This document shows positions 1 to 5,374 of a stretch of DNA of 5,374 bases, piece after piece; the first letter of the stretch is position 1, and each line of letters starts with the position of its first letter. The translations under genes were made by a program, and so were the position numbers. The stretch lies in NCBI GenBank assembly GCA_017448375.1, contig JAFSLR010000167.1, positions 1 to 5,374 on the forward strand, read 5' to 3'. Below the pieces are notes generated by a model. It had not been told where the DNA came from, made no database searches, and saw only the letters and a list, made by a program, of their open reading frames with translations. Origin of the DNA: Synergistaceae bacterium. Lineage in GTDB: Bacteria; Synergistota; Synergistia; Synergistales; Aminobacteriaceae.

Positions 1-287
1 AGTTCATGCGTTACGGGGTTGCGGTCTTTATCTAAGCCCTGAACGGTTAATCTTTGAGAGTCGTAATCATAAATATCATGTTCATTCATGAAAGAAATTA
101 CATCATTGTATAGCCATTTAGCCTCAACAAATATCATTTGAAGACGGAGAATTTGTGCTTTATTAAGATGAGACATGTCTATTTTTACCCTATATACGCG
201 ACAAATTTGGGACTTACGCTTTTGCTTCGTCTCTTGTTTGGTCTTCGCTATTCGGCTATTTTTCGATAATCTCTCTTCGTCTGTCAT
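1..287 (-). CDS. tnpB: TnpB-like RNA-guided nuclease of an IS200/IS605-type element, N-terminal part (runs off the left edge)
   Basis: Translating the minus strand from the ATG at 287-285 gives 95 open codons that continue past base 1. After a basic leader (KTKQETKQKRK, about residues 17-27) comes QICRVYRVKID, then SHLNKAQILRLQMIFVEAKWLYND and DIYDYD. The pattern L-N-K-x-Q...L...F-V-E-A-K-W-L-Y-N is typical of the N-terminal part of TnpB (OrfB) proteins. Known TnpB proteins are RNA-guided DNA nucleases that help IS200/IS605 elements persist; the family is usually about 400 residues. The RuvC-like and zinc-finger parts would lie outside the window, so intactness cannot be judged. This ATG is the first possible start because an in-frame TGA lies at 296-294. 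A later ATG (176-174) would remove the conserved QICRVYRVKID. No clear Shine-Dalgarno precedes the start. Family assignment is from recognised motifs and is fairly firm. Confidence 0.8.
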   Translation of the reverse strand, partial: MTDEERLSKNSRIAKTKQETKQKRKSQICRVYRVKIDMSHLNKAQILRLQMIFVEAKWLYNDVISFMNEHDIYDYDSQRLTVQGLDKDRNPVTHE

Positions 288-303
288 TTCGTTTCACACG
301 AAA

Positions 304-331
304 ATTATACTATAAGCGTAATTCATCTCCA
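304..331 (-). promoter_or_regulatory. Candidate promoter for the tnpB-like gene
   Basis: On the minus strand a perfect TATAAT lies at 309-304. It is preceded, after a 16-base spacer, by TGGAGA (331-326), which matches four of six bases of the -35 consensus. Initiation would fall near 297, about ten bases before the ATG at 287. The leader would then be very short and have no ribosome binding site. The -10 box is convincing; the -35 box is weak and lies inside the adjacent hairpin. Confidence 0.4.
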
Positions 332-343
332 TCTGTAGAGGTG
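326..343. repeat. Short hairpin next to the tnpB start, possible subterminal hairpin of an IS200/IS605-type element end
   Basis: Reading the plus strand, TCCATCT (326-332) can pair with AGGTGGA (337-343) across the four-base loop GTAG, with one G-T wobble. It is followed at 353-360 by the perfect palindrome TTGCGCAA. IS200/IS605 elements carry small imperfect subterminal hairpins recognised by the Y1 transposase, and AATTCATC-hairpin-CTTCTTGCGC resembles element ends that I recall from this superfamily. Its place between the tnpB start and unrelated DNA suits a left end. The pairing is visible; the role is inferred, and the exact boundary cannot be fixed from one copy. Confidence 0.4.
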
Positions 344-352
344 GAAGCCTTC

Positions 353-379
353 TTGCGCAATAAGGTAAAATTCTTTAAT
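353..379 (+). promoter_or_regulatory. Weak candidate promoter for the three-gene operon
   Basis: TTTAAT at 374-379 matches five of six bases of the -10 consensus. TTGCGC at 353-358 supplies only the TTG of a -35 box, at a short 15-base spacing. A second -10-like box, TATACT (306-311), lies further upstream with no recognisable -35. Some promoter is expected because the gene at 416 starts a new directon, but neither candidate is strong. Confidence 0.22.
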
Positions 380-397
380 ACACATTAATTTTTCAAC

Positions 398-403
398 AGG
401 AGG
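398..403 (+). promoter_or_regulatory. Shine-Dalgarno site of the beta-helix surface protein gene
   Basis: AGGAGG, a full-strength Shine-Dalgarno core, ends 12 bases before the ATG at 416. The spacing is a little long, but this is the only good site in the leader. The ATG it serves opens directly into a signal peptide, which supports the start choice. Confidence 0.75.
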
Positions 404-415
404 ATTCATTTTTAC

Positions 416-2089
416 ATGTTCAAAATTTCATGGGCAGGAAAATTCCTAGCGGTTCAATTTTTTCTGCTCACTCTCATTCTGCCTTCACACGCTTTGAATG
501 TCGTCAACAACAATCCAAACGGCGAAGGCTCATTAACGTGGGCGGTTGAGCAAATCAATTCCGGCACCAGCAGCACTATCACAATAAGCCCGGACTTGAA
601 GACGCTTCATTTGTCGCAGGAGCTCACCTTCACACGGAGCGCAGCAATTTCGGGTAAAGGTACTCTCATTGACGGCGAAGAAACCCGGAGGCTTTTCCGC
701 GTAACAAACGGCCGCGTCATCTTCGAGGGACTCGCCTTCACGCGGGGGAATGCTGTTTCAGGCAGCGGAGGAGCAGTTGAGGTTGACGGTTCAGGGGCTT
801 CGGCGGAATTTCGTAACTGCATATTCTACAACAACAGCGCAAGGGATTACGGCGGAGCTGTCAGCGTAACGAAAGGCGATAACATTAACCCCACAATCCT
901 CAAGCACTGCACAATCACAGCTAACACTTCAACGAACGGAGGCGGAGTCTCAGTCTCAAACGGCCAGCTTCAATCACTCTCATCAATCATAGTCGGTAAC
1001 ACTTCAAGCTATGACATTTCCGCAAACGGTACAGGAATATTCAGCAGCCGTTACAGCATAGCCGGAACATCAAACACAGCAATGGATACGACCGACTTAA
1101 ACGGGCAGAACGTGACTCAAGTCCTAGTGTCAGAAAACGGAGTCGCAAAACTTGAGACTCTCAACGGTTCTCAGGTCATCAGAATCACAAGGTCATCACC
1201 GGCGTTCAATTTCGTGAAGGACTCTCAGTACGCTTTGAGCAGTGATATAGCCGGAACAATTCGCCCACAGTACGGAGCATATGACGCAGGAGCATACGAG
1301 ATTCCCGCAGTTGCCTTGAAGAGCGCGGATATTGACGGAGTACCCTACATCAAGATAGGCGATAACGTTACATTCAGCCTCGATATTATTCCCTCAAACG
1401 CAACCCTCAACTCTAAGGATTACCAGCCCGCCGGAATCGTATGGCAGTCATCAAACACTGAGGCAATAACAGCAAGCAATACAGGAAATGTTACGGCACT
1501 AAAAGCTGGAGTCAGTGATATTTGGGCGGAAGTTCACGGCTGGGACTCGCAGGGACGGAATTTCACGGCAGAGTCGAAACACGTAACAGTATGCGCAGGT
1601 GATGAGGCATTCACGGAGATTAGAGCGGAGATTTCAAGCGCGGACAATCAAAGCATTTTAGCGGGCGTAAAAATGAACACTGGCGAAACAAAAACTTTCA
1701 GCCCTAATGTACATATACTGATTGACCGTTACGAGCTTGATGAAACGGACGGAGTATATTACACGCTCAATGCTAACTCATCGCGTACTGATATTGTTAC
1801 GGCTGATGTGAACGGTGATTCAGTTTCGGGCTACATTCTGACTCTCAAAGCGGGAAATATTGCCGGGTCATCTGATGTTACGCTTGAGACTCATACGATA
1901 CCTGAAGGGCGGACATTAACGCAGGGTTTCACGGTAAGCGTTGTGAATGCGTCCGAACCCGTAAGCAATGACACGAGGATTAACGGATTGCGCGGTGTAG
2001 GCGGCGGCGGAGGAGGCTGCAACACGGGCGTTATGATTCTTTCTGGGATTATGATAGCTCTTATAGCGTCAAAGAAAGGAGAACATTAA
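416..2089 (+). CDS. Exported right-handed beta-helix protein with Ig-like domain and Synerg-CTERM-type sorting tail
   Basis: The protein has 557 residues and looks secreted and envelope-anchored. Residues 1-26 form a signal peptide with hydrophobic core FLAVQFFLLTLIL and likely cleavage after SHA. Residues 27-50 (LNVVNNN...GEGSLTWAVEQIN) and the end of the next region (GTIRPQYGAYDAGAYE, 280-295) match the start and finish of choice-of-anchor Q / CSLREA-like parallel beta-helix proteins. In between, three rungs end in GGAVEV, GGAVSV and GGGVSV (119-180), recalling Pmp-type GGA repeats. Residues 300-392 look like a bacterial Ig-like (Big_2) domain (VWQSSNTEAITASNTGNVTALKAG). Residues 395-510 are a second beta-rich region that I cannot name. 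The tail GVGGGGGGCNTG (527-538), a hydrophobic segment (539-551) and KK (553-554) is a Synerg-CTERM-like signal, presumably cut and anchored at the Gly/Cys region. No catalytic motif is visible; adhesion or carbohydrate binding is only a guess. Its stop codon abuts the next start. Confidence 0.9.
   Translation: MFKISWAGKFLAVQFFLLTLILPSHALNVVNNNPNGEGSLTWAVEQINSGTSSTITISPDLKTLHLSQELTFTRSAAISGKGTLIDGEETRRLFRVTNGRVIFEGLAFTRGNAVSGSGGAVEVDGSGASAEFRNCIFYNNSARDYGGAVSVTKGDNINPTILKHCTITANTSTNGGGVSVSNGQLQSLSSIIVGNTSSYDISANGTGIFSSRYSIAGTSNTAMDTTDLNGQNVTQVLVSENGVAKLETLNGSQVIRITRSSPAFNFVKDSQYALSSDIAGTIRPQYGAYDAGAYEIPAVALKSADIDGVPYIKIGDNVTFSLDIIPSNATLNSKDYQPAGIVWQSSNTEAITASNTGNVTALKAGVSDIWAEVHGWDSQGRNFTAESKHVTVCAGDEAFTEIRAEISSADNQSILAGVKMNTGETKTFSPNVHILIDRYELDETDGVYYTLNANSSRTDIVTADVNGDSVSGYILTLKAGNIAGSSDVTLETHTIPEGRTLTQGFTVSVVNASEPVSNDTRINGLRGVGGGGGGCNTGVMILSGIMIALIASKKGEH
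1994..2080 (+). other. Region encoding the Synerg-CTERM-like sorting signal
   Basis: This stretch encodes residues 527-555. It starts with a glycine run (codons GGC GGC GGC GGA GGA GGC) ending in a single Cys (C535), followed by NTG, about 13 hydrophobic residues and a dilysine. The order Gly-rich/Cys, transmembrane helix, basic end is the tripartite plan of C-terminal sorting signals such as GlyGly-CTERM, which is processed by rhombosortase. The Cys in the glycine run is what points to the Synergistota version. The processing enzyme is not encoded in this window. Confidence 0.75.
2075..2081 (+). promoter_or_regulatory. Shine-Dalgarno site of the first ligase gene, inside the upstream coding sequence
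   Basis: AAAGGAG ends eight bases before the ATG at 2090 and lies within the last codons of the surface protein gene, overlapping its dilysine codons. With the stop TAA (2087-2089) touching the ATG, ribosomes ending gene 1 are placed to restart on gene 2. Confidence 0.75.
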
Positions 2090-3589
2090 ATGCGGCTGAA
2101 TAAGATTATGGACGAGTATTTAACCTCAAAGCCGGAGGATAAATGCTGCTGGTTCAACGGTGAATGGATTAAGCGCGGAAACTTGAAGGCACTTGCTGAT
2201 GAATGCACAGAGATTTTGCGTTCTTCGGGATTCTCGGAGGGTCAAAGGCTCGCGGTGTTAATGCCTAATTCACCGATGACTCTTGCGGTGATTCTTGCGT
2301 GCTGGAGGCTGGGCGGTGTATTCTGTCCTTTGAACGAAAAGACGGGTGAAATTTCACTCCTCAAGACTCTTGATTTGCTGAAGCCGTTTGCGGTTGTGCT
2401 GTCTGAAGGTGTGAAAGGCGATTTAGAGTCGGCACTCTCAAAAGCTGAATGGCCATGCGTGCGTCTCAACAACGAAAAACTTACGGGCAATGAGAAATTC
2501 ACGGGCAAAACTCAGAGTGCGGACGATTTCGACAAGACATTAGCCGTAATATTCTCAACGTCAGGCACAACAGGAGACCCCAAAGCCGTCCCATTAACGC
2601 ATGAAAATATCCTCGACAACATCAACGCATGTCTCGAACACGTCAAAGACCTCAAGCCGGAAAATTCACTCCTCAATGTCCTTCCCAACTTCCACGCATT
2701 CGGCTTCACGATAGGGGGAATATTGCCCTTTGTGCTTGGTGCGACTCAATGCCTCGTAGCAAACTTCATGCCGCCTTCAAACGTCATAAAGGCCATCGAG
2801 GAGTCAAAAATTGATGTGCTTCTGCTTGTTCCGACAATGTTAGGTTTTGCCGCGTCAATGCTTGAACGCCAGGGCAAAAAGTTATCCGGCATTAAACTTG
2901 TGATAGCCGGGGGCGACAAGTACAACATCAAAATGGATGACAGGGTTACGGCGGTATTCGGAGTGCCTATGATTGAGGGCTACGGAATCACGGAATGTTC
3001 TCCAGTTTTGGCGGTAAACCCTTCACCCGCTGTGAGGAAACTCGGTACAGTAGGCCCGGCATTACCGCGATTTGAGCTGCAACTGAGGAGCGAGGACGGA
3101 GAATTATTGCCGATACCTGGCGAGGGAGTTTTGTGGACTCGCGGGCCTTCCGTAACATCAGGATATTACCACGCGCCCGAAATCAACAAGGAGAGATTCA
3201 TTGACGGCTGGTTCAACACGGGCGATTATGTACAGATTGACGAGGACGGTTACATCAAGATACTTGACCGCGTTACTGACATAATCATAGTCGGAGGCTT
3301 TAACGTTTACCCGCAGGAAGTTGAGTCGATTCTCGATGAAAATCCCGCAGTGAACATGGCCGTTGTTGTGGGAATGCCCAACGATATAAGCGGTGAAGTC
3401 CCGAAAGCCTATGTGATTAAGCAGCAAGGCGCAGAAGTTACAGAAAGCGAGCTTGTGAGGTTCTGCAAGGAAAGACTGTCTCATTACAAAGTGCCGAGAA
3501 GCATAGAATTTGTTGACAGCCTCCCGATTTCAGCAACAGGGAAAATTTTACGGCGTGTCTTACGTCAGAAAGAAAGAGAGAAAAATTAA
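2090..3589 (+). CDS. AMP-dependent acyl ligase (fatty acyl-CoA / acyl-ACP synthetase type), first of two paralogues
   Basis: This 499-residue protein is a complete ANL-superfamily adenylating enzyme, the usual length for a short acyl-CoA synthetase. These enzymes activate a carboxylic acid with ATP to an acyl-AMP, then transfer it to CoA or a carrier-protein thiol. Motifs in order: phosphate-binding loop STSGTTGDPK (156-165); LPNFHAFGFT (198-207), close to the PLFHSFG motif of Aas-type acyl-ACP synthetases; AGGDK (273-277); YGITE (298-302); NTGDY with ribose-binding Asp379; ILDRVTDIIIVGGFNVYPQEVE (391-412) bridging to the C-terminal subdomain; and SATGKILRR with the adenylation lysine Lys485. 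All core residues are present, so activity is expected. No signal peptide or membrane segment is seen, so it is cytoplasmic. FadD-like motifs favour a fatty acid, but chain length and thiol acceptor cannot be read. It lacks the acyltransferase domain of full-length Aas. The start abuts the upstream stop, and the stop overlaps the next start. Confidence 0.9.
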   Translation: MRLNKIMDEYLTSKPEDKCCWFNGEWIKRGNLKALADECTEILRSSGFSEGQRLAVLMPNSPMTLAVILACWRLGGVFCPLNEKTGEISLLKTLDLLKPFAVVLSEGVKGDLESALSKAEWPCVRLNNEKLTGNEKFTGKTQSADDFDKTLAVIFSTSGTTGDPKAVPLTHENILDNINACLEHVKDLKPENSLLNVLPNFHAFGFTIGGILPFVLGATQCLVANFMPPSNVIKAIEESKIDVLLLVPTMLGFAASMLERQGKKLSGIKLVIAGGDKYNIKMDDRVTAVFGVPMIEGYGITECSPVLAVNPSPAVRKLGTVGPALPRFELQLRSEDGELLPIPGEGVLWTRGPSVTSGYYHAPEINKERFIDGWFNTGDYVQIDEDGYIKILDRVTDIIIVGGFNVYPQEVESILDENPAVNMAVVVGMPNDISGEVPKAYVIKQQGAEVTESELVRFCKERLSHYKVPRSIEFVDSLPISATGKILRRVLRQKEREKN

Positions 3590-5079
3590 TGGAACGACTC
3601 GAAAATATAATCCTCCCGAAACTTGAAGAGAATCCATCAGAGAATTGCTACTGGTGGGACGGAAAATGGTACACACGCGAAAATCTGCTCTCACTCGTAA
3701 GCAACTGCGAGAATGTTTTACGCAGCGCAGGATTCTCACGCGGACAGAGGCTCGTTGTAATGCTCAGGAACTCACCGTTAATCCCGGCATTGTCATTGGC
3801 GGTCTGGAAACTCGGCGGGACTTTCTGCCCTTTGAACGAGAAAGCCGGACTCGAATCGCTTACGGGGACTCTTGCGTTAATAAAACCCTTTGCGGTTATC
3901 ACTGAGCATGAGATTCCCGAACTCGCAAAAACATGGCCGTGCATAACGTGTTCGCTTGACAGCGTGAGCCTTCCAGCGTTCACGGGAAAAACTCAATCCC
4001 CCGAACCTGATGATCTGGCTGTGATTTTCGCGACTTCCGGCACAACCGGCCTCCCGAAAGCCGTACCCTTAACGCACAATAATCTTGCCTCGAACTGTCA
4101 GGCTGTTCACGACACAATAACGAGCATGAGCGGTAAGGATACGTTTTTGACGGTGCTTCCCAACTTCCATTCGTTTGGGTACACCGTAACAATAATCCTT
4201 CCTCTTACAATGGGCGGAAAGCTGGCGATTGCTCCGTCATTCCTTCCCCCAACACCGACAATACGCGCGATTACTGAGGCAAAAATTGATGTGATGTTCG
4301 TAGTACCTGCGATAATGTCGTTCCTGATGATGTCGGTTGAAAAAGGGAAAATGCCCGCTGAACCCCTAGCAAGAATCCGCGTGATTTGCACTGGAGGCGA
4401 CAAACTGAATCCCAATGTACACAAGCAGGCGTTAAAGTTCTTGGGGCGCGACATAATGGAAGGTTACGGACTCACGGAGACTTCACCCGTAATTTGCGTC
4501 AACCATGACTGCGAGACCCAGAAGACCGGCAGCATAGGCCCGGTGATTCCCGGATATGAGTACAAGCTCAAGACCCGCGAAGGTGAAGAGACTACCGACA
4601 AAGAGGGCGTATTATGGGTTAAAGGGCCTTCGGTTACGCCGGGATATTTGCACGCGCCGGAGATTAACGCGGAGAGATTTGACGCTGAAGGGTTCTTCAA
4701 CACGGGCGATTACGTGAGGCTTGAGACTCATGACGGCGAAGAGTTCGTGTACATTCTCGACAGGGTTACGGATATAATCATTGTTGGGGGATTCAACGTT
4801 TACCCGCAGGAAGTCGAGAAGGTTTTGGCGGAACACCCAGCTGTGCGTCAGGCTGTTGTTGTGGGAATGCCTCACGAAATCAACGGTCAGATTCCGAAGG
4901 CGTATATTATGCTTGAGGACGGAGCGAAGATTGACGAGCGCGAGATCATAAAGTACTCGAAGGAACATCTTGCACACTTCAAGGTTCCGAGAAGAGTCGA
5001 ATTTGTTACGGAGTTCCCGCTTTCAGGGACGGGGAAAATCTTGCGGAGAGTCCTAAGAGACAGGGCAGCAGGAAAGTAA
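3589..5079 (+). CDS. AMP-dependent acyl ligase (fatty acyl-CoA / acyl-ACP synthetase type), second of two paralogues
   Basis: This 496-residue enzyme aligns with the preceding one along its whole length, so the pair arose by tandem duplication or paired descent. It too has every core ANL motif: ATSGTTGLPK (148-157), LPNFHSFGYT (190-199), TGGDK (268-272), YGLTE (293-297), NTGDY with Asp374, ILDRVTDIIIVGGFNVYPQEVE (389-410) and SGTGKILRR with Lys483. The C-terminal third is nearly superimposable on the first copy. The region around residues 100-130 and 200-260, which includes part of the likely acyl pocket, differs more. The two probably share chemistry but could differ in substrate. The ATG overlaps the upstream stop as TAATG, with only a weak GAGAG (3576-3580) as ribosome binding site, which suggests translational coupling. 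It is the last gene before the terminator. The exact acid substrate is not assignable. Confidence 0.9.
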   Translation: MERLENIILPKLEENPSENCYWWDGKWYTRENLLSLVSNCENVLRSAGFSRGQRLVVMLRNSPLIPALSLAVWKLGGTFCPLNEKAGLESLTGTLALIKPFAVITEHEIPELAKTWPCITCSLDSVSLPAFTGKTQSPEPDDLAVIFATSGTTGLPKAVPLTHNNLASNCQAVHDTITSMSGKDTFLTVLPNFHSFGYTVTIILPLTMGGKLAIAPSFLPPTPTIRAITEAKIDVMFVVPAIMSFLMMSVEKGKMPAEPLARIRVICTGGDKLNPNVHKQALKFLGRDIMEGYGLTETSPVICVNHDCETQKTGSIGPVIPGYEYKLKTREGEETTDKEGVLWVKGPSVTPGYLHAPEINAERFDAEGFFNTGDYVRLETHDGEEFVYILDRVTDIIIVGGFNVYPQEVEKVLAEHPAVRQAVVVGMPHEINGQIPKAYIMLEDGAKIDEREIIKYSKEHLAHFKVPRRVEFVTEFPLSGTGKILRRVLRDRAAGK

Positions 5080-5093
5080 CAGGAAAGTTTACG

Positions 5094-5126
5094 GCGGTTA
5101 GTGCTTGAGGGTGCTGGCCGCTTTTT
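5094..5126 (+). terminator. Intrinsic terminator of the three-gene operon
   Basis: GCGGTTAGTGC (5094-5104) pairs over eleven positions with GTGCTGGCCGC (5111-5121) around the six-base loop TTGAGG, and five Ts follow at once (5122-5126). It lies 14 bases after the last stop codon. Four of the eleven pairs are G-U. In the opposite transcript these become A-C mismatches, so the structure should stop only plus-strand transcription. Confidence 0.85.
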
Positions 5127-5233
5127 GTGCGTATGAGAGGATTACGGGCGGGATATAAGAGTCTGCAAAGTTTTCTGTGTATAGGCACAATTTGTTTTAG
5201 TTTTTATAACAACCGTTTTTCCAGCATATAATC

Positions 5234-5374
5234 TTAGGGCTTTATGCTGAATGTCATTGAGGCGTTATTGTTCCTCACTGTGAGGATATTTACATCTTTC
5301 GAGAAAATGAATGTAGCCTCATCGGTGCAGGAATAATTATTATCTTCCCTTGTCTTGTCGCCTGAGAATGCCAT
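5234..5374 (-). CDS. C-terminal end of an unrecognised protein (runs off the right edge)
   Basis: On the minus strand an open frame runs from the window edge to a TAA at 5236-5234, giving 46 residues that end in NASMTFSIKP. The first codon in the window happens to be ATG, but the gene may begin further out. The segment has alternating hydrophobic residues (ATFIFSKDVNILTVRNNNASMTFSI), suggesting beta strands at the end of a small beta-rich domain. There is one Cys in the segment NNYSCTDEA. The Y-x-C followed by strands faintly recalls MliC-type lysozyme inhibitors, but the match is too weak to assign. It is convergent with the ligase operon. No terminator for it with a T-run is apparent in the 107 bases up to 5127. 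Confidence 0.45.
   Translation of the reverse strand: MAFSGDKTREDNNYSCTDEATFIFSKDVNILTVRNNNASMTFSIKP

Noticed and set aside
214..321. Inverted 8-mers TTACGCTT (214-221) and AAGCGTAA (314-321), and the direct repeat CTTCGTCT near 225 and 275
   Set aside because: The first copies lie within tnpB coding sequence rich in Lys/Arg codons, and the words are short enough to be chance; no third copy or regular spacing was seen.
1..415. CRISPR array, tRNA or riboswitch in the left intergenic region
   Set aside because: No regularly spaced direct repeats, cloverleaf with CCA-type end or recognisable riboswitch core was found; coding sequence fills 1-287 and only 128 bases remain.
3158..3484. Minus-strand open frame of 108 codons inside the first ligase gene, with a similar minus-strand frame (4612-4977) in the second
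   Set aside because: They resemble each other only because they are antisense to the most conserved part of the two paralogous ligases. They have no ribosome binding site and lie wholly within well-supported genes.
2075..5126. Possibility that the ligases are nonribosomal peptide synthetase adenylation modules
   Set aside because: No carrier-protein or condensation domain is present, and the FHxFGxT, GGFNVYPQEVE and TGKILRR motifs fit stand-alone fatty acyl ligases better.
5222..5249. Perfect 7-bp inverted repeat CAGCATA / TATGCTG with a 14-base loop at the end of the minus-strand partial gene
   Set aside because: Considered as a terminator, but neither strand has a T-run directly after the stem, and it overlaps the stop codon region.
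5273..5285. Palindrome CCTCAC-T-GTGAGG
   Set aside because: It lies inside the coding end of the minus-strand gene and has a one-base loop; six-base arms occur by chance and no role is supported.

Overview
The window most likely comes from a Synergistota (Synergistetes) bacterium, probably a gut, rumen or oral type of moderate GC content. The best evidence is the C-terminus of the protein at 416-2089. It has a glycine tract with one Cys (GGGGGGCNTG), a short hydrophobic segment and two lysines, which is the layout of the Synerg-CTERM sorting signal. The lineage is inferred from this tail and is not proven.

Left edge (1-415): a tnpB-type gene of the IS200/IS605 superfamily enters on the minus strand. 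Only its first 95 codons are inside the window. Between its start (287) and the next gene (416) are a consensus TATAAT box reading left, a short hairpin and an 8-bp palindrome. These may belong to the end of the insertion element.

Centre (416-5126): a compact three-gene plus-strand operon closed by a good intrinsic terminator. Gene 1 encodes an exported, cell-envelope-anchored right-handed beta-helix protein with Ig-like domains. Genes 2 and 3 are tandem paralogues of about 500 residues. Both are complete adenylate-forming ligases of the fatty acyl-CoA / acyl-ACP synthetase type. The stop of gene 1 abuts the start of gene 2, and the stop of gene 2 overlaps the start of gene 3 by one base, so translation of the three is probably coupled.

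Right edge (5127-5374): a short convergent intergenic stretch, then the last 46 codons of an unrecognised minus-strand gene that runs out of the window.

The most interesting point is the tight coupling of a surface protein carrying a sorting tail to two cytoplasmic acyl-activating enzymes. Each gene belongs to a known family, but the pairing has no obvious textbook explanation. It could mean that an acyl group is activated for envelope lipid or surface modification, or the genes may simply be co-transcribed. Nothing in the sequence decides between these.
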